NCBI GenBank assembly: GCA_001724265.1
Contig: MEDY01000119.1
Coordinates: 1 to 64,000 of the forward strand
Reading direction: 5' to 3'
DNA from: Rhizaria sp. SCN 62-66
Lineage: Eukaryota > Rhizaria, unplaced
DNA: 64,000 nt
The notes beneath the pieces are model-generated. The model saw nothing but the letters and a program-made list of their open reading frames with translations. It had not been told where the DNA came from and made no database searches. Within the stretch, counting starts at the first letter, position 1. Each line of letters begins with the position of its first letter. Made by a program: the position numbers and the translations under genes. This document shows positions 53,301 to 64,000 of this stretch, piece by piece.

Positions 53301-56300
53301 CGCCGCCGCAGCGCCATGTCCTCCGGCCTCGCGGAGATGCCCTTCACGTCGATCCCGGCGCTGGCTGACGCCGTGTACGCGCTGGAGCTGGCGCGCGCGG
53401 AGGAGTCTGTGCTGGGGACCTCACTGGCGCAGCAACGGCTCGACGACGCGACCGCGCTCACACACGACGGCGCCGTGCTGCTGGCGTACCTGCAGAGCAG
53501 CGAGTGCAGCGTCTTCGATACCGCATTCGCGGGCCCGCGCCAGATCGTGCGGGTGTCTTCGGCCAAGCGCCGCCGTAACAGTACCGCTACTGACGGCTCC
53601 GGCTCCGTCGCGGACGGCGCGGCGAACGGCGGCGCCAGCGCGGCGAGCAGCCAGATCGACATCACCAAGTCTGGCATCATGGAGCTGCTGCGCGCGGGCG
53701 GCGATGACCTCAACTCGACGCTGCGCCACCTGCAGGACATGTCGCGCGAAGGCGGCAAGCCCGTCAACGGGAATCTGGGCGTGCTGACGGACCGTTATGA
53801 CTCGGTTCCCGCGCTGGTGGCCGCCGTGCGGCGCCGCGAGCAGGACCGCGACGCGCAGGCGCGCGCGCTGTGGCGCTATCTAGGCTCCGAGGACAGCGAG
53901 GGCTCTGCGATGCTGCCCAGCATCGCGCCCATCAAGCCCGGGGACGTGCCCGAGGACGACGACAACGACATCGAGCGCGGCGACGGCGGCGACGGCGCGG
54001 GCGGTGAGACCTACAACATCAACCAGCAGAGCGAGCTGGACGCTGTGGTAACCATGGCCACGGGCCCGCGCGTGCCCCCGCTGCGCCTCGCCCTCATCCC
54101 CACGGCCACAGTGTCGAGCGCGACGACCGGCGCCATGCCCGAGGAGGGCGAGGGAGAAGCTGAGGGCGAGGAGGCCGCGGCCGCGCTGATGCCACAGCTC
54201 ACGCTGGCCGACATGCGCTACCTGCTGGCCGAGGGCCAGGCGGGCGTGCAGACGCTGCCGCTGGTGCAGTCATTCGCCGCGCTCGGCCGCTCCTTCGCGG
54301 ACGTCGAGGAGCTCGCGTTTGCCGTCAAGGCCGCCGCGCGCGGTGAGGCCGGCCGCCGCGCGCCCGCCGCTTCGGGGGACGCCGCGGCGCAGAAGCAGCA
54401 GCAGGCCGCGTCGGCCGGCGGGCCGCGGTCCCCGCACGGCCGGCGGCCCTCGATGCGGCCGGGGCATTCGCGCCACGGCTCGACGCTCAACGGCAACAAC
54501 AGCGGTGACCCCGCGAGCGTGCGCGCTGCCGCCGCGGCCGCGATGCCCTCGCTGTCGCGCACAAGCTCCACCGTCGCCGGCGGGGCGCCGCGCGCGGGTG
54601 CCGCTGCCGCTGCGACCGCCGCGGCCGCCGCGCGCGCCCGCGACGAGGCCCGCAGCGCGGTGCTGCAGTTCCTGACGACGTCGCCCGAGTCGCCGCTGCT
54701 GCCCTTCTTCCCGCAGGCGCGGCCCGAGCAGCAGACGCCCGCGGCCGTCGCCGTGCCGGGGCTCTCGGCCGTGTGCTCCACGACGGCGTACGTCGCCGAC
54801 GTCGAGGACATGCCGCCCTTCACCGTCCACCTCTCAGAGGCGGAACTGCAGGCGCTGCTGCGCGCGACCGACGGCGACGCCGCCATGGTCGTGCACTACA
54901 TGCGCGAGCTCAAGCGCGGCGGCCGCGCTGTGGAGCCGCGCATTGAGGCGGCCTCCGCAATGGCCGAGTTTGTTGCCGCGCGCCTGCGCCCGCCGCTGTC
55001 GACTAGCGCTGACGACGCGGACCCGAACCTGAACCCCGCGGCGTCGGCAGCGCTCGTTGCCGTCAACGCCAAGGACATGCACGACGCACTGGGCCGGCCC
55101 ACGCGCGGTGCCATCGCCCTCGCGCCGGATCTCGCGGCCATCGGCGAGGCCGTGCGCCGCGCGCACGCTGAGTGGCTTAAGCGCCGCCCCGAGGTGCAGT
55201 CCGCGTTGTTCCCCTACACCGACAAGCTCACCGAGCCCGAGGCGACAGCAGACTCTTCTTCGACCAAGACTGGCTCTGAGAGCGACGCTGCCGCGGCGGC
55301 TGCGCCCGCGGCCCCGCTGAGTCTGCTAGCGGTGCTGGACGACATCTACCGCGCGGGCGGCGCGGGCGACAACACGGACCTGTTCATCCGCGACCTCGTC
55401 GCCGAGGACCGCGCGCGCGCGCCCTCGCAGCGCCTACTCTCGGGCCCTGGCGTCACTGGCCCCGCCGCGCGTTCCTACCTGGTACGCCGGCTACGCGAGC
55501 TGCAGGGCGGCGTCGAGGCTGCCTATGCCGCGCAGCAGGCCGACCGCGCGCGCGCCGCGCTGGCCGACGCCGTGGGGCGCTCGGACCGCGCGCGCTGGCT
55601 GCAGGCCATGCAGGCGGCCCCGCGCAAGCTCTACGACCCCTACGACGGTCATCGCGTCGGCGCGGCGGTCTTCCCGGTCAACCCGAAGCTGGCCAGCGGC
55701 GAGCCCTTCACTCTGCGCCGCGACGCCAACGCCAGCGAAGAGGCCGCTGAGGCCGCCGCTGCTGAGGCCGCCGCCGCTGCTGCTGCTGCTGCTGCGGCGG
55801 CGGAGGACGACGGCGTTCTGGGCGGCGACAGCGACGGCGCGGTGGAGGACGTGGACCCGCTGTTTATGCGCGAAATGTACGTCTTCCTGTCCGGGCCCGA
55901 GTCGACGCTGCTGGTGCGCAAGGGTAAGGGCAAGGGCAAGGGCAAGGAGGGCGAGGATGAGAGCAAGGCCAGCGACGCTGGTGCGGACGGTAGCGGCAAG
56001 GCCGGCGACGGCGAGGAGAGCAAGGCGAGCGCTGACGCCGACGACACCGAGGCTGCGCCGGCATTTGCGCTGTCGGACATGCCGCGTCTGTACTACGGCA
56101 CCGGCGCGCGCCGCTTCGCCATGACGCACCTCACCGCGCTCGCCCGCGACGGCGCGCGCTTTGGCTCTCTCAAGGAGCTCGAGGCTGCCGTCGCGCAGCG
56201 CCACGCCACGTACGTTGCGGCCCGCGAGCGCGCGTTTTCGCTGCTCAATGCGCCGGACTGCGTCATCCTGCGACCCATCGACGCCGTCGCCGCCGCTGTT

Positions 56301-59300
56301 GCTGCCGCGCCGGCCGCTAAGCGCACCGATGAGGCCAAGGCGGCTGAGCATGCCTCTGGCGAGGCTGGCCACACCGACGAAAACGGGAGCGAGGAAGATG
56401 ACAAGCCTTACTCTCCTGGCACTGGACCTGTTATCTCACAGGCCCAACTTTATGACACTTTTCAGGCTGGCAAGTCCCCCGAACAGACTCTCGGTGCTAT
56501 CCACCACCTGCACATGTCGCGCCAGTCGCTGGTGCCAGCGGGCATGCACATGAGCTCCTTCGAGGCGCACTCGCGCGTGGCGGGCGAGCTTCTCTCCGCC
56601 GCCGTGAGCTCTATCTCGCGCCAGAGCGAGGCCGTCACGCTCAAGCTGCGCGCGCTGCTCTCGCACCAGCCGCCCGCGCGTCTGCTTGCGGCCGCCGAGC
56701 TGCCCCTGGACTGGACCGCGGCTCGCCTAGTCGGTCCCTCTGACAGCGGCGACGACAAGCAACATGACACTGGCGCTGCAGAGCACCCTGATGCCCCTAC
56801 TGACCCCCGCGACGGCCCCAGCGGCTCTGGTGCTGGCTCTGATGCCAACGCCGCTGGCGCTGATGCTGGCGCTGGCATTGGTGCTACGGCCGCTACTGGC
56901 GCCGGTGCCGGTACCCGCACTGCTGCTGATAGCAAGGCGCGGCGCAGCACTCTGTCCGAGGACACAATCCGCCGCCTTGTCTACGAGACTGGCGCGGGCC
57001 CCGACGCGCTAATGCACGTGCTGGCGATCGCGGCCGACCATCAGGCCGCTGCCGACGCGCGCGCGCTTGCCCGCGCGCGCTCGCGCACCAAGTCCCGCAC
57101 TGGGCGGCTGTCTTCGGACGCGCCGTTCAGCAACAAGGCTGTCGACGAGGGCGATGAGGCCGCGGGCGACGACGACGACGCCAAGTCGCGCGACCTGGGT
57201 GACGTCGCCGACGGGCGCCGCTCGCGCACGATGTTCAGTGCGCGCCGCCACGCGGTCTCCACGTCTGCGCTCGATAACAGCTCCGAGATGAACGAGAACG
57301 ATATGGACAGCTCGCGCACGTCGCCCGCTGCGTCCCCCGCCCCCGGCGCTATGTCGCGCGCAATGTCGTCGGCATCTTTTGCGGAAAGCGACGAGTCAGG
57401 CATGGTCTACTACCCGCCGCGCTTTTCCTCGGTTGACGAGCTCGTGCGCGCAGTGCGCAAGGAGCACCGCAGCTACGTTGCGGGCCGCCGTGGATCATCC
57501 CACATGGCTGCTGCTGCTGCCGCGCTGAGCCAGGCGGACGGCGACGGCGACGGTGACGCCGCCGGCGATGCTGACGTCCCTCCGGATGCGGCAGACGCCA
57601 AGGACCGCACGAGCTCCCGCGCGACGGCGACGAGCGCGCTCCTGATGGAGCCGCTGCCGCTGCCGCAGGTGGCTGCCGACGATGCTGAGTCAGAGTCGGA
57701 AGAAGCTGCCGCGGCTGCAGCCGCCGCAGCCGCTGCTGCTGCCGCTGCTGCGGAGGCTGCTGAGGCTGCCGAGGTCAAGGCAGGCTCAAACGAGGCTGTG
57801 TCTGTTGAGGCCGACGCGTGGACGTGCCCTTACCTTGTCAGTGCGCGCGACCGCGCGGAACTGGAGTCGTTCCTCAACTCGCCCGCCGACTGCCCGCTGC
57901 TCACGCTGCCCGCTGCGCCCGCCGGCGCCGCGCGCGTGTCTCCCGCGGCAGTCGCGGCGATCATCGGCGCTGCGGGCCCCGGCCGTTCCGCCATGCGGCT
58001 GCTGCGCGAGCTGCAGGACTCGGGCGCGACCTTCTTCGCGCTCGACGACCTCACGCGCGCAGTGGGCCACGCGCGGGAGCGCGCGCACGCGGGGCTCAAC
58101 GCCACGATGTCCGCGGCCGGCGTCACCACGGCCGCCGCCGCCACGGCCGACGCCAGCGCTGCGGAGGCCCAGGCCGGTGCCACGGCCGCAGGCTCTGGCG
58201 TCGGCGTGTTGCTCGACACCGTCGGCGTCGATGCCGATGCGCTGCTGCCCGCGGCGCTGGCGCGCGCGACGGCGGCGCAGGCTGCGGCCACGGGCAACAC
58301 CACGCTCACGGTTGCTGCCGCGGTTTCCGTGATGAGCCCTGCGGACGTGCGCGCCGCCACAGCCGTTGCTGCCGCCGACGCGGAGCTTCTTCGTGCAGTG
58401 CAGCGCGACCGCGCGCTTGCAATGCTGTCCGGCACCGCGAAGCCCAGCTTGACGACCGCTGCGACTGGGTCGACCGCAAAACAGTCCGAAAGCACTGTGG
58501 TACTTGCTGCGCTGCTGCGTTCGTCTTCCGACTCGGCCACACCGGCGCTCGAAGTCACAGAGCACCAGATCTCGCAGCTCATCGATGCCGGCGGCAGACT
58601 CGAGGAGACGCGTCTGGTCTCTGACATGACTCAGCGCCTCCAGGCCGCCGTTGCCACGCCGGGCGCCCTCCCCGGCGGTGTGGATCCCGACGCGGCGTTC
58701 GCGGTCGCCCTCGCCGCCGCGGCCGCGCTGCCTGACGCCGCGTCTGCTGGAGCCGCGCGCGAGGCTGTGCTGGCCGCACGGCGTGCCGCGCTTGAGGGCG
58801 TCGTTCTGGCGCCAGTTGCCGGCAAGACGTGGAGTCTGCGCCGTATGGAGGAGTTTGCGCGCGCGGGCCGCAGCTTCGACGACGTGGGCCAGCTCCTCGA
58901 CGCGCTGCACGAGGCCGCCGACGCTGCGGCCGCCGATATCGCCGCCGTCATGGCTGCTCTCGATGCGAGTGGCAAAAACAGCGGCCTCAACAAAGCTATT
59001 GACGAACACAAGGACGGCGATGGTGACGCTGACGCTGATGAGGAGACCAAGAAGGCGCGCACGCTGGGCAACATCGCCGTAGCGCCTCGCGCGCTGCTGC
59101 CTTTGCGCTGCCGCCGCTCGTCGGCCTTTTCCGATGCCGCGAGCCCGGCAGGAAAGCAGGCCGCGGACGCCGACGCTGCGCATGAGGGTGCGGATGTTGT
59201 TGGCGATGCAGAGGCTCTCTTGTTCTCACAGCAGGAACACGAAGACGCGATTGACTCTGCCGCGGCGGCCACGCTGGACCCTTTTCTGGCGGCTGAGCTG

Positions 59301-62300
59301 GTGGAGCTGTCTGGCGCTGGTTCTGAGACGCCTGCGCTGCTACGCGTGCTGGCAACAGGCGCGCACGACAACCCCCGCGTCTTTGCGCTCCAGCGCAAGA
59401 GCACAAGAAACAACAACAAGAAGAACAGCGACGATAATGTCGTTGCTTCTGCTAGTACTGCTTCTGCTGAAAGCGCTAGTGCGGCATCCCTTGATGACCA
59501 GGGGCCTCTGTTCGCGACCGTGGAGGATCTGGCCGCGGCCGTGCGCGAGCTGCACCAGGCCGCGCTGCGGCACGGCCCACGCGAGGAGGAGGTGGACGCG
59601 CTCGCGCTGTTCCTTAAATCGGCGCACTGCGAGCTCTTCCTACCCCGTTCGCTGGCACAGGCCCGCGAGGCAGAGCTGCGCGACAGCCACGGTTGCGCCT
59701 CCGTGAAGCGCCACGAGCCCGCAGGCGCCAGCGCGCAGCTGCGTCCCGCACGGCACCTCGGTTCGCTACTGCCTGCTTCCGATGCTGACGCAGAGGCCGA
59801 GGCCGCTGACGCCGCTGCCGAGGCCGCAGCTGAGAACGAGGCTGCTAGTCCAGGCAACATGGCCTCGATGCCGCGTCGCATGACTCCCTCCGTGACCACC
59901 CCGTCTGGGCGGTCCCGCTCGACTGCCATCATGCCGCAGTCCCCGCGCGAGCTCCTCGCCGCGAAGCGCCGCGGCGTCTTTTTTGCCCCCGACGCGATCG
60001 CGAGCGCCGCCGATGACGATGAGGGCGCTGGCGCTAGAAACGGCGACGACATCGAACTGGCACACTTGATGCAGCCCGCAGGACTCCAGCTTGTGCGCGC
60101 AATCACGCGCGACCGCGGGGCGCTGCGTGCACTGCTCAATGCCGCCAACCCAGTCCTTGCTGCACGCGCGCTGCGCCTGGCCGCCGGTGCCGAGACCGAG
60201 TCCGGCCCTAGCTCTGCCCTGAACAGCTTTCACAAGGCGGACTGGGTGCGCCCCGCGGTGATGCTGCTGTCCTTTCTCGATGGCTCCTGCGGACTGCGTC
60301 TTGACTCGACTCTGGGCTCTGGTGCTACGGCCGCCGCGCTGACCCGCGCTGCACAGGAAATGGCGCGCGTGCGCCGCCGCCTCTACAACTTCCTTGTTTC
60401 TCCGCGGTGCGTGCTGCTGCGGCGTGGACTGCCCAATGTCTCGTACGAGCTGTCTGAGTACGAGCTTCTGGCCGGCGTGCGCAACAACTCGCGCACCCCG
60501 CAGCCGCTGCACCGCTCGATGGCGCTGGAGGATATGACCCCCGCTTCCTTGCGTCAGCAGCGGCACGCGTCGCTCACCGGCGACGACTCACTGTTACCCT
60601 TGCGCTCCTCGCAGGCTGCGCAGTCGGCGACGGAGAGTATGCCTAATCGGCGCCTGCGCCCCCCTCGGCCAGGCTCCGCAGTTACAACCGCGCCCCCTTC
60701 CTCGGCCTCCGCGACTGCGGTAATTGGGACGGGTCTCGACTCGTCGAACTGCGACGCCGCTGCTGCTGCGGCCGCTGCGCCTCTACTTGGGCTCCCGTTT
60801 GAGGGTTTGAGCGCTGCCGAGGAGCAGATTCGCGCCTCCTCGCTGCGCGTGCTGCTGGCGCCCTCCGTCGCGGCCGTCGTGCCGGCTGATGTGAGCAATG
60901 TCTCGGCTGGCGCACAGTGGATGGCGCAGTCGCTCACGATGGGCGACATCGACTCATTGCTGCTGCACTCAGGCGCGGGCCCCGCCGCGCTGCCGATTGT
61001 GCTGCGCATGGCCGCCGAAGGTCGCTCATTCGCGTCGCTGCGTGCGCTGACGAACGCGGTTGCTGAGGAGCACGCGGCCGACGCCTTCATCCGCCGCGGC
61101 CTGCGCGCACAGCTTGTGGAGCGCCTTGTTGACACGCGCTTTGCTCCTTTCAGCGCGCTGCGTACGGCTTCCACGCCGATCATGCAAGCGCAGCTGCTGC
61201 AACTGTTTGCGCTTTTGCCAGTGCTTACCGGACTTACATTCGCGCCTCTCCCGCTTATCGTACTCACTGAGGGCTTTGACAACAGTGCCAGTAACAGCGC
61301 TGGCAATAGTGCTCCATTCACGTCGATTGACTATGCGTCGATGCCGATGGTGGGTACGACCTCGTGCAAGCACGCTGGCTCCGTCGCCGAGCATTTCTCG
61401 ACCCGCGGTGCGAAGCCTGTATCGTACGCGTCCGTTTCGCTCGAGGCGCGCGGTCGCTACGTGCAGCAGTCACGCGCGCTCCATGGTCTGCTGCGGCTGC
61501 TGCAGATGCAGGGGCAGACGCCGACCTCGTTCACCGAGCTGCTGCGCTGGGCGCGCGACACGACCGCGGAGCTGGTGCTGCGCGACGCGCTGTGCCACCC
61601 CGAGTCGCTGGTGCCCGACGCCGGACTGCGCTACCAAATCTCGCCCACGGGCGCGCTCGCCGTGCCCGCCACACTGCAACAGGCTGAGACGCTGCACAAG
61701 CACTCGGCGCTGTCGCGCCAGCTGACCGCCGCGCTGCTTCGCGCCGCGGGACCCGGCTCTGCACCCGCGTCCGAGTCTGTCGCTGCGCTGCCGCTGCCGC
61801 TGATTCGCGCGCTCGCTGCCGGCGCACAGCTTCAGCGCTCGCTGCTGCTGGCGCAGCGTGCGAAGGAGGCTGGCCGCCGTGAGCGCCACCGTGCGATGTT
61901 TGTGCTGCCGCGCCTTGCTAAGCGTCACCTGCGTCTTTCTAACGCTAATGGCACTGGCGCGAATGTTTCACTGGCTGATGGAGCCGAAAGCGCGGCGAAA
62001 CAGGCTGAGCGCGAGGCTGAGGCCGAGGCGGAGGACGACCTGCACACGATGGATCGTCTGCTCTCGGTGCGCGGCGTGCTGCCATTCTCGGCGCACCTGC
62101 TCGCGAAGCTGGGCAAAGCCGAAGACACTGCCGCGGCAATTGCGCGCGTGACTGCAGCCTCTGCGCCGGAGCAGACGCGTGCCGTGACCACGCAGGCTAT
62201 GATGGAGCAGCTTGAGGTCCAGCTCTCACCGCTGTCTGCTCTTGCTGCACCGCTCGCAATGACAGACACAGCTTTCTTCCGCGCGCTGACTGACCTTACG

Positions 62301-64000
62301 TTCTCGCCTACGTGGCCATACCCGGCATCGAATGAAGAGGAGGCTGTGCTCGGCGTCGCCCCGGCCGACTTTGCAGTCACCCCCGAGGTGTTCCGCACTT
62401 ATCATCGGTCTTTCTACTCGTCGCCGCATTTCTCACTCGACCACGTTGCGCTCTTTGCTCCACCTGAGACGCGCGCCGCCGCCACGGCAGCGGGTGTCTC
62501 GGGCTCTGGCACCAATCCTGGCCCCGACGCTGTCCCTGTAGCCCAGGCTGCTTTTTCGGCGGCCTCACGCAACTCTGCAGTTGTGGCTGCGAACATTGCC
62601 GTGGGCCGCGAAGAGGACTACCTCTGCCAGCTGCGCAGGCTCGCGCAGCGCGGCAAGGTGGCAGCGCTGCTGGTGACACCCGTGGAGTTGTCTTCAGCCG
62701 CTCGCGAGGCCGAACTTTACGTCGGCTACAACGACTTCTACGGCACGTACGCTCGCCAGGAGGGCGAGACGCTCGCGGCCGCCGCCGCGCTTGCTGCGGG
62801 CGCGCCGCTGGACACGCCACCGTCGCTGTCGGTTCCCACGGCTGAGGTCCAAGCCGCGCTCGGCTCGCTCGACGCGCCGCGCACCATGCTGTGCACGACT
62901 GCTGGCTCGCTGGGTTTCGAGGCGCTCTTTTCCCCACTTGCCGCAGGCCGCCGCACGCGCGCCGCGCTCAGCCGCCTGCGCGACCAGATCGCCGCGGTGC
63001 TGCGCGGCGAGCGGCGCTGGGGCATGGCGCAGCCCGGCGCAAACGGTGGCTCCGAGGCAGATGCGGAGGCTGACTCGTTGGTTGTGGTTGTGCGCTCGAG
63101 CGACGACCGCGACCTCATCGGCAACGGTCGAAACAACGCTGGTATGCTTGAGGTTAACCCTGCGCAGCCCATGACTGCATATGCGAATGAGACCCGCCGT
63201 CCGGCGCAGTTCTCGTTCCCGCTCTCCCGCTCGCTTGAGGGCGTGCTGGGCGAGGACTCAGCGATCGTGCGCGACATCGACCACCTGCTGCTCGCTGCGG
63301 GCGGCTCTGTCGAGGAGCTCGCGATGTATCTGACAGAGATCTCGCTGCGGCTTGTGCGTGCGCGCGCTGGCGAGGTCCCTGGCGAGCGCGCCGTGCTCGA
63401 TCGCATGGTTGACGTCTCTGTCGCTTCAGCTGCTGCGGACTCTGATTCTTCTGACCCCGCTAGCGCTGCTTCTGGCTCAGGCACAGGTCGCTTTGCGACG
63501 CATGCAGGTGGCGCGCCGACGGTGGCATCGCTTTCGCGCTCTGACTCTGCACAGAACCACGTTGGAGGTAGAGGCGCAGGCACTGAGTCCTTGGGCGCGG
63601 TGATTGCGGAGGGCGACGAAGATGCTGTTTCGAACGATGGTGACGCGATCGACACCGACAACGCACAACACCCACACAAGCATTCTAAGTCACCTCGGAC
63701 GGATGCCGAAGAGGAATTACCGATGCTGCCCGCGCCGGAGCTTCTGGCTCAGCTGTCGCTGTTTGGCTTCGACTCGCTGCCTCAACTCATCGTCGCCGTG
63801 TCTGCGCAGCGCGCCGCTGCTGAGGCTGCGCGCGCGGAGGCATACACGCAGCTGCACGACCCCACATGCTCGCTGCTCTCGATCCTCACTCCGCAGACCG
63901 CGCTCCCGCTTGACTCGCACGCCCAGCCCAGTGCTGCCCAACAAGAGAGCCCGTCTGCGCGTCTTCGCCCGACACCACCGCGTCCTTCGTCGGCTCCCGG
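50305..64000 (+). CDS. Giant protein (>4,500 aa) built of a repeated helical module; 3' end beyond the window
   Basis: Exon 1 is 50305-50334 (MRSTAKQTAR, ten codons). A 155-bp intron follows (GTAAGT ... CATTTGCAG). Exon 2 runs from 50490 in one open frame to the window edge, 4,503 codons without a stop. No in-frame ATG occurs early in exon 2, while its first codons already look coding, so an upstream exon is needed and this one fits in phase. After ~600 residues of low complexity, a module recurs 15-17 times. Each copy has a helical header ('I-x3-LL-x-AG-x-G-x4-L-x2-L'), a 'GRxFxSLxELxxAV' segment (examples FAALGRRFLSPEDLVRAV at 52680, FAALGRSFADVEELAFAV at 54277, MAAEGRSFASLRALTNAV at 61011) and a closing 'FLxSPxCxLLxP' segment (AHLNAPTCYLFGPP, FLNNRKCELL, FLKSAHCELFLP, FLVSPRCVLL). 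Linkers are acidic, Ala-rich or Ser-rich. I recognise no family and no enzyme motif. A scaffold role is inferred only from the repeated helices. Confidence 0.72.

Noticed and set aside
1-64000. CRISPR arrays, insertion sequences or transposons
   Set aside because: No spaced repeats, transposase-like ORFs or terminal inverted repeats with target duplications were seen; the genes are eukaryotic and intron-bearing.

Overview
The window is nuclear DNA from a eukaryote. Evidence: genes with 110-200 bp AT-rich spliceosomal introns, a nuclear-type tRNA with a T-run terminator, single-gene transcription units on both strands, and families confined to eukaryotes (CLPTM1, PIG-U, WRAP73, QCR6). Exons are extremely GC-rich and full of homopolymer runs (Gln, Ala, Ser, Asn, Asp), while introns and intergenic DNA are AT-rich. 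A plant-type phosphofructokinase, a short plant-like QCR6 and a WRAP73 gene suggest a probably flagellated protist rather than an animal or a typical fungus. The exact lineage cannot be fixed from the sequence.

Layout. 1-1671 (-) is the 5' part of a polyQ protein cut by the window edge. 2348-4533 (-) is a Cbp3/UQCC1-like complex III assembly factor. 4942-5468 (+) is a small membrane protein. 5951-6031 is tRNA-Leu(UAA). 7249-10180 (+) is a six-exon WRAP73 (WDR8). 10552-13227 (-) is a BMT5-like rRNA methyltransferase fused to zinc fingers. 13635-18248 (+) is a Q/N-rich protein with a CSPP1/CCDC66-like motif. 18461-20974 (+) is CLPTM1. 22226-28762 (-) is a BACK-domain plus multi-TM fusion. 28925-29581 (-) is a short hypothetical gene. 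29930-31903 (-) is PIG-U. 32394-34617 (-) is phosphofructokinase. 35276-35479 (+) is QCR6. 36176-41113 (-) is a low-complexity gene with an in-frame TAG. 41918-48868 (+) is a giant CLC-type chloride transport protein. From 50305 to the right edge (+) runs the start of a gene encoding more than 4,500 residues.

Functional links. Cbp3/UQCC1 and QCR6 both serve mitochondrial complex III. PIG-U acts in GPI anchoring, and a paralogue of CLPTM1 (CLPTM1L) has been linked to GPI-lipid scrambling. WRAP73 and the CSPP1-like protein suggest centrosomal or ciliary functions. These are scattered genes, not operons.

Most interesting: the gene at the right end reads as one open frame from 50490 to 64000. 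It encodes about 15-17 diverged copies of a helical module I do not recognise. Its first exon encodes a short peptide resembling the histone H3 tail. Also notable are a TAG codon inside a polyQ run, a CLC protein with Gln at the gating-glutamate position and a ~660-residue insertion in its channel domain, and a splice-donor consensus with C at +4.
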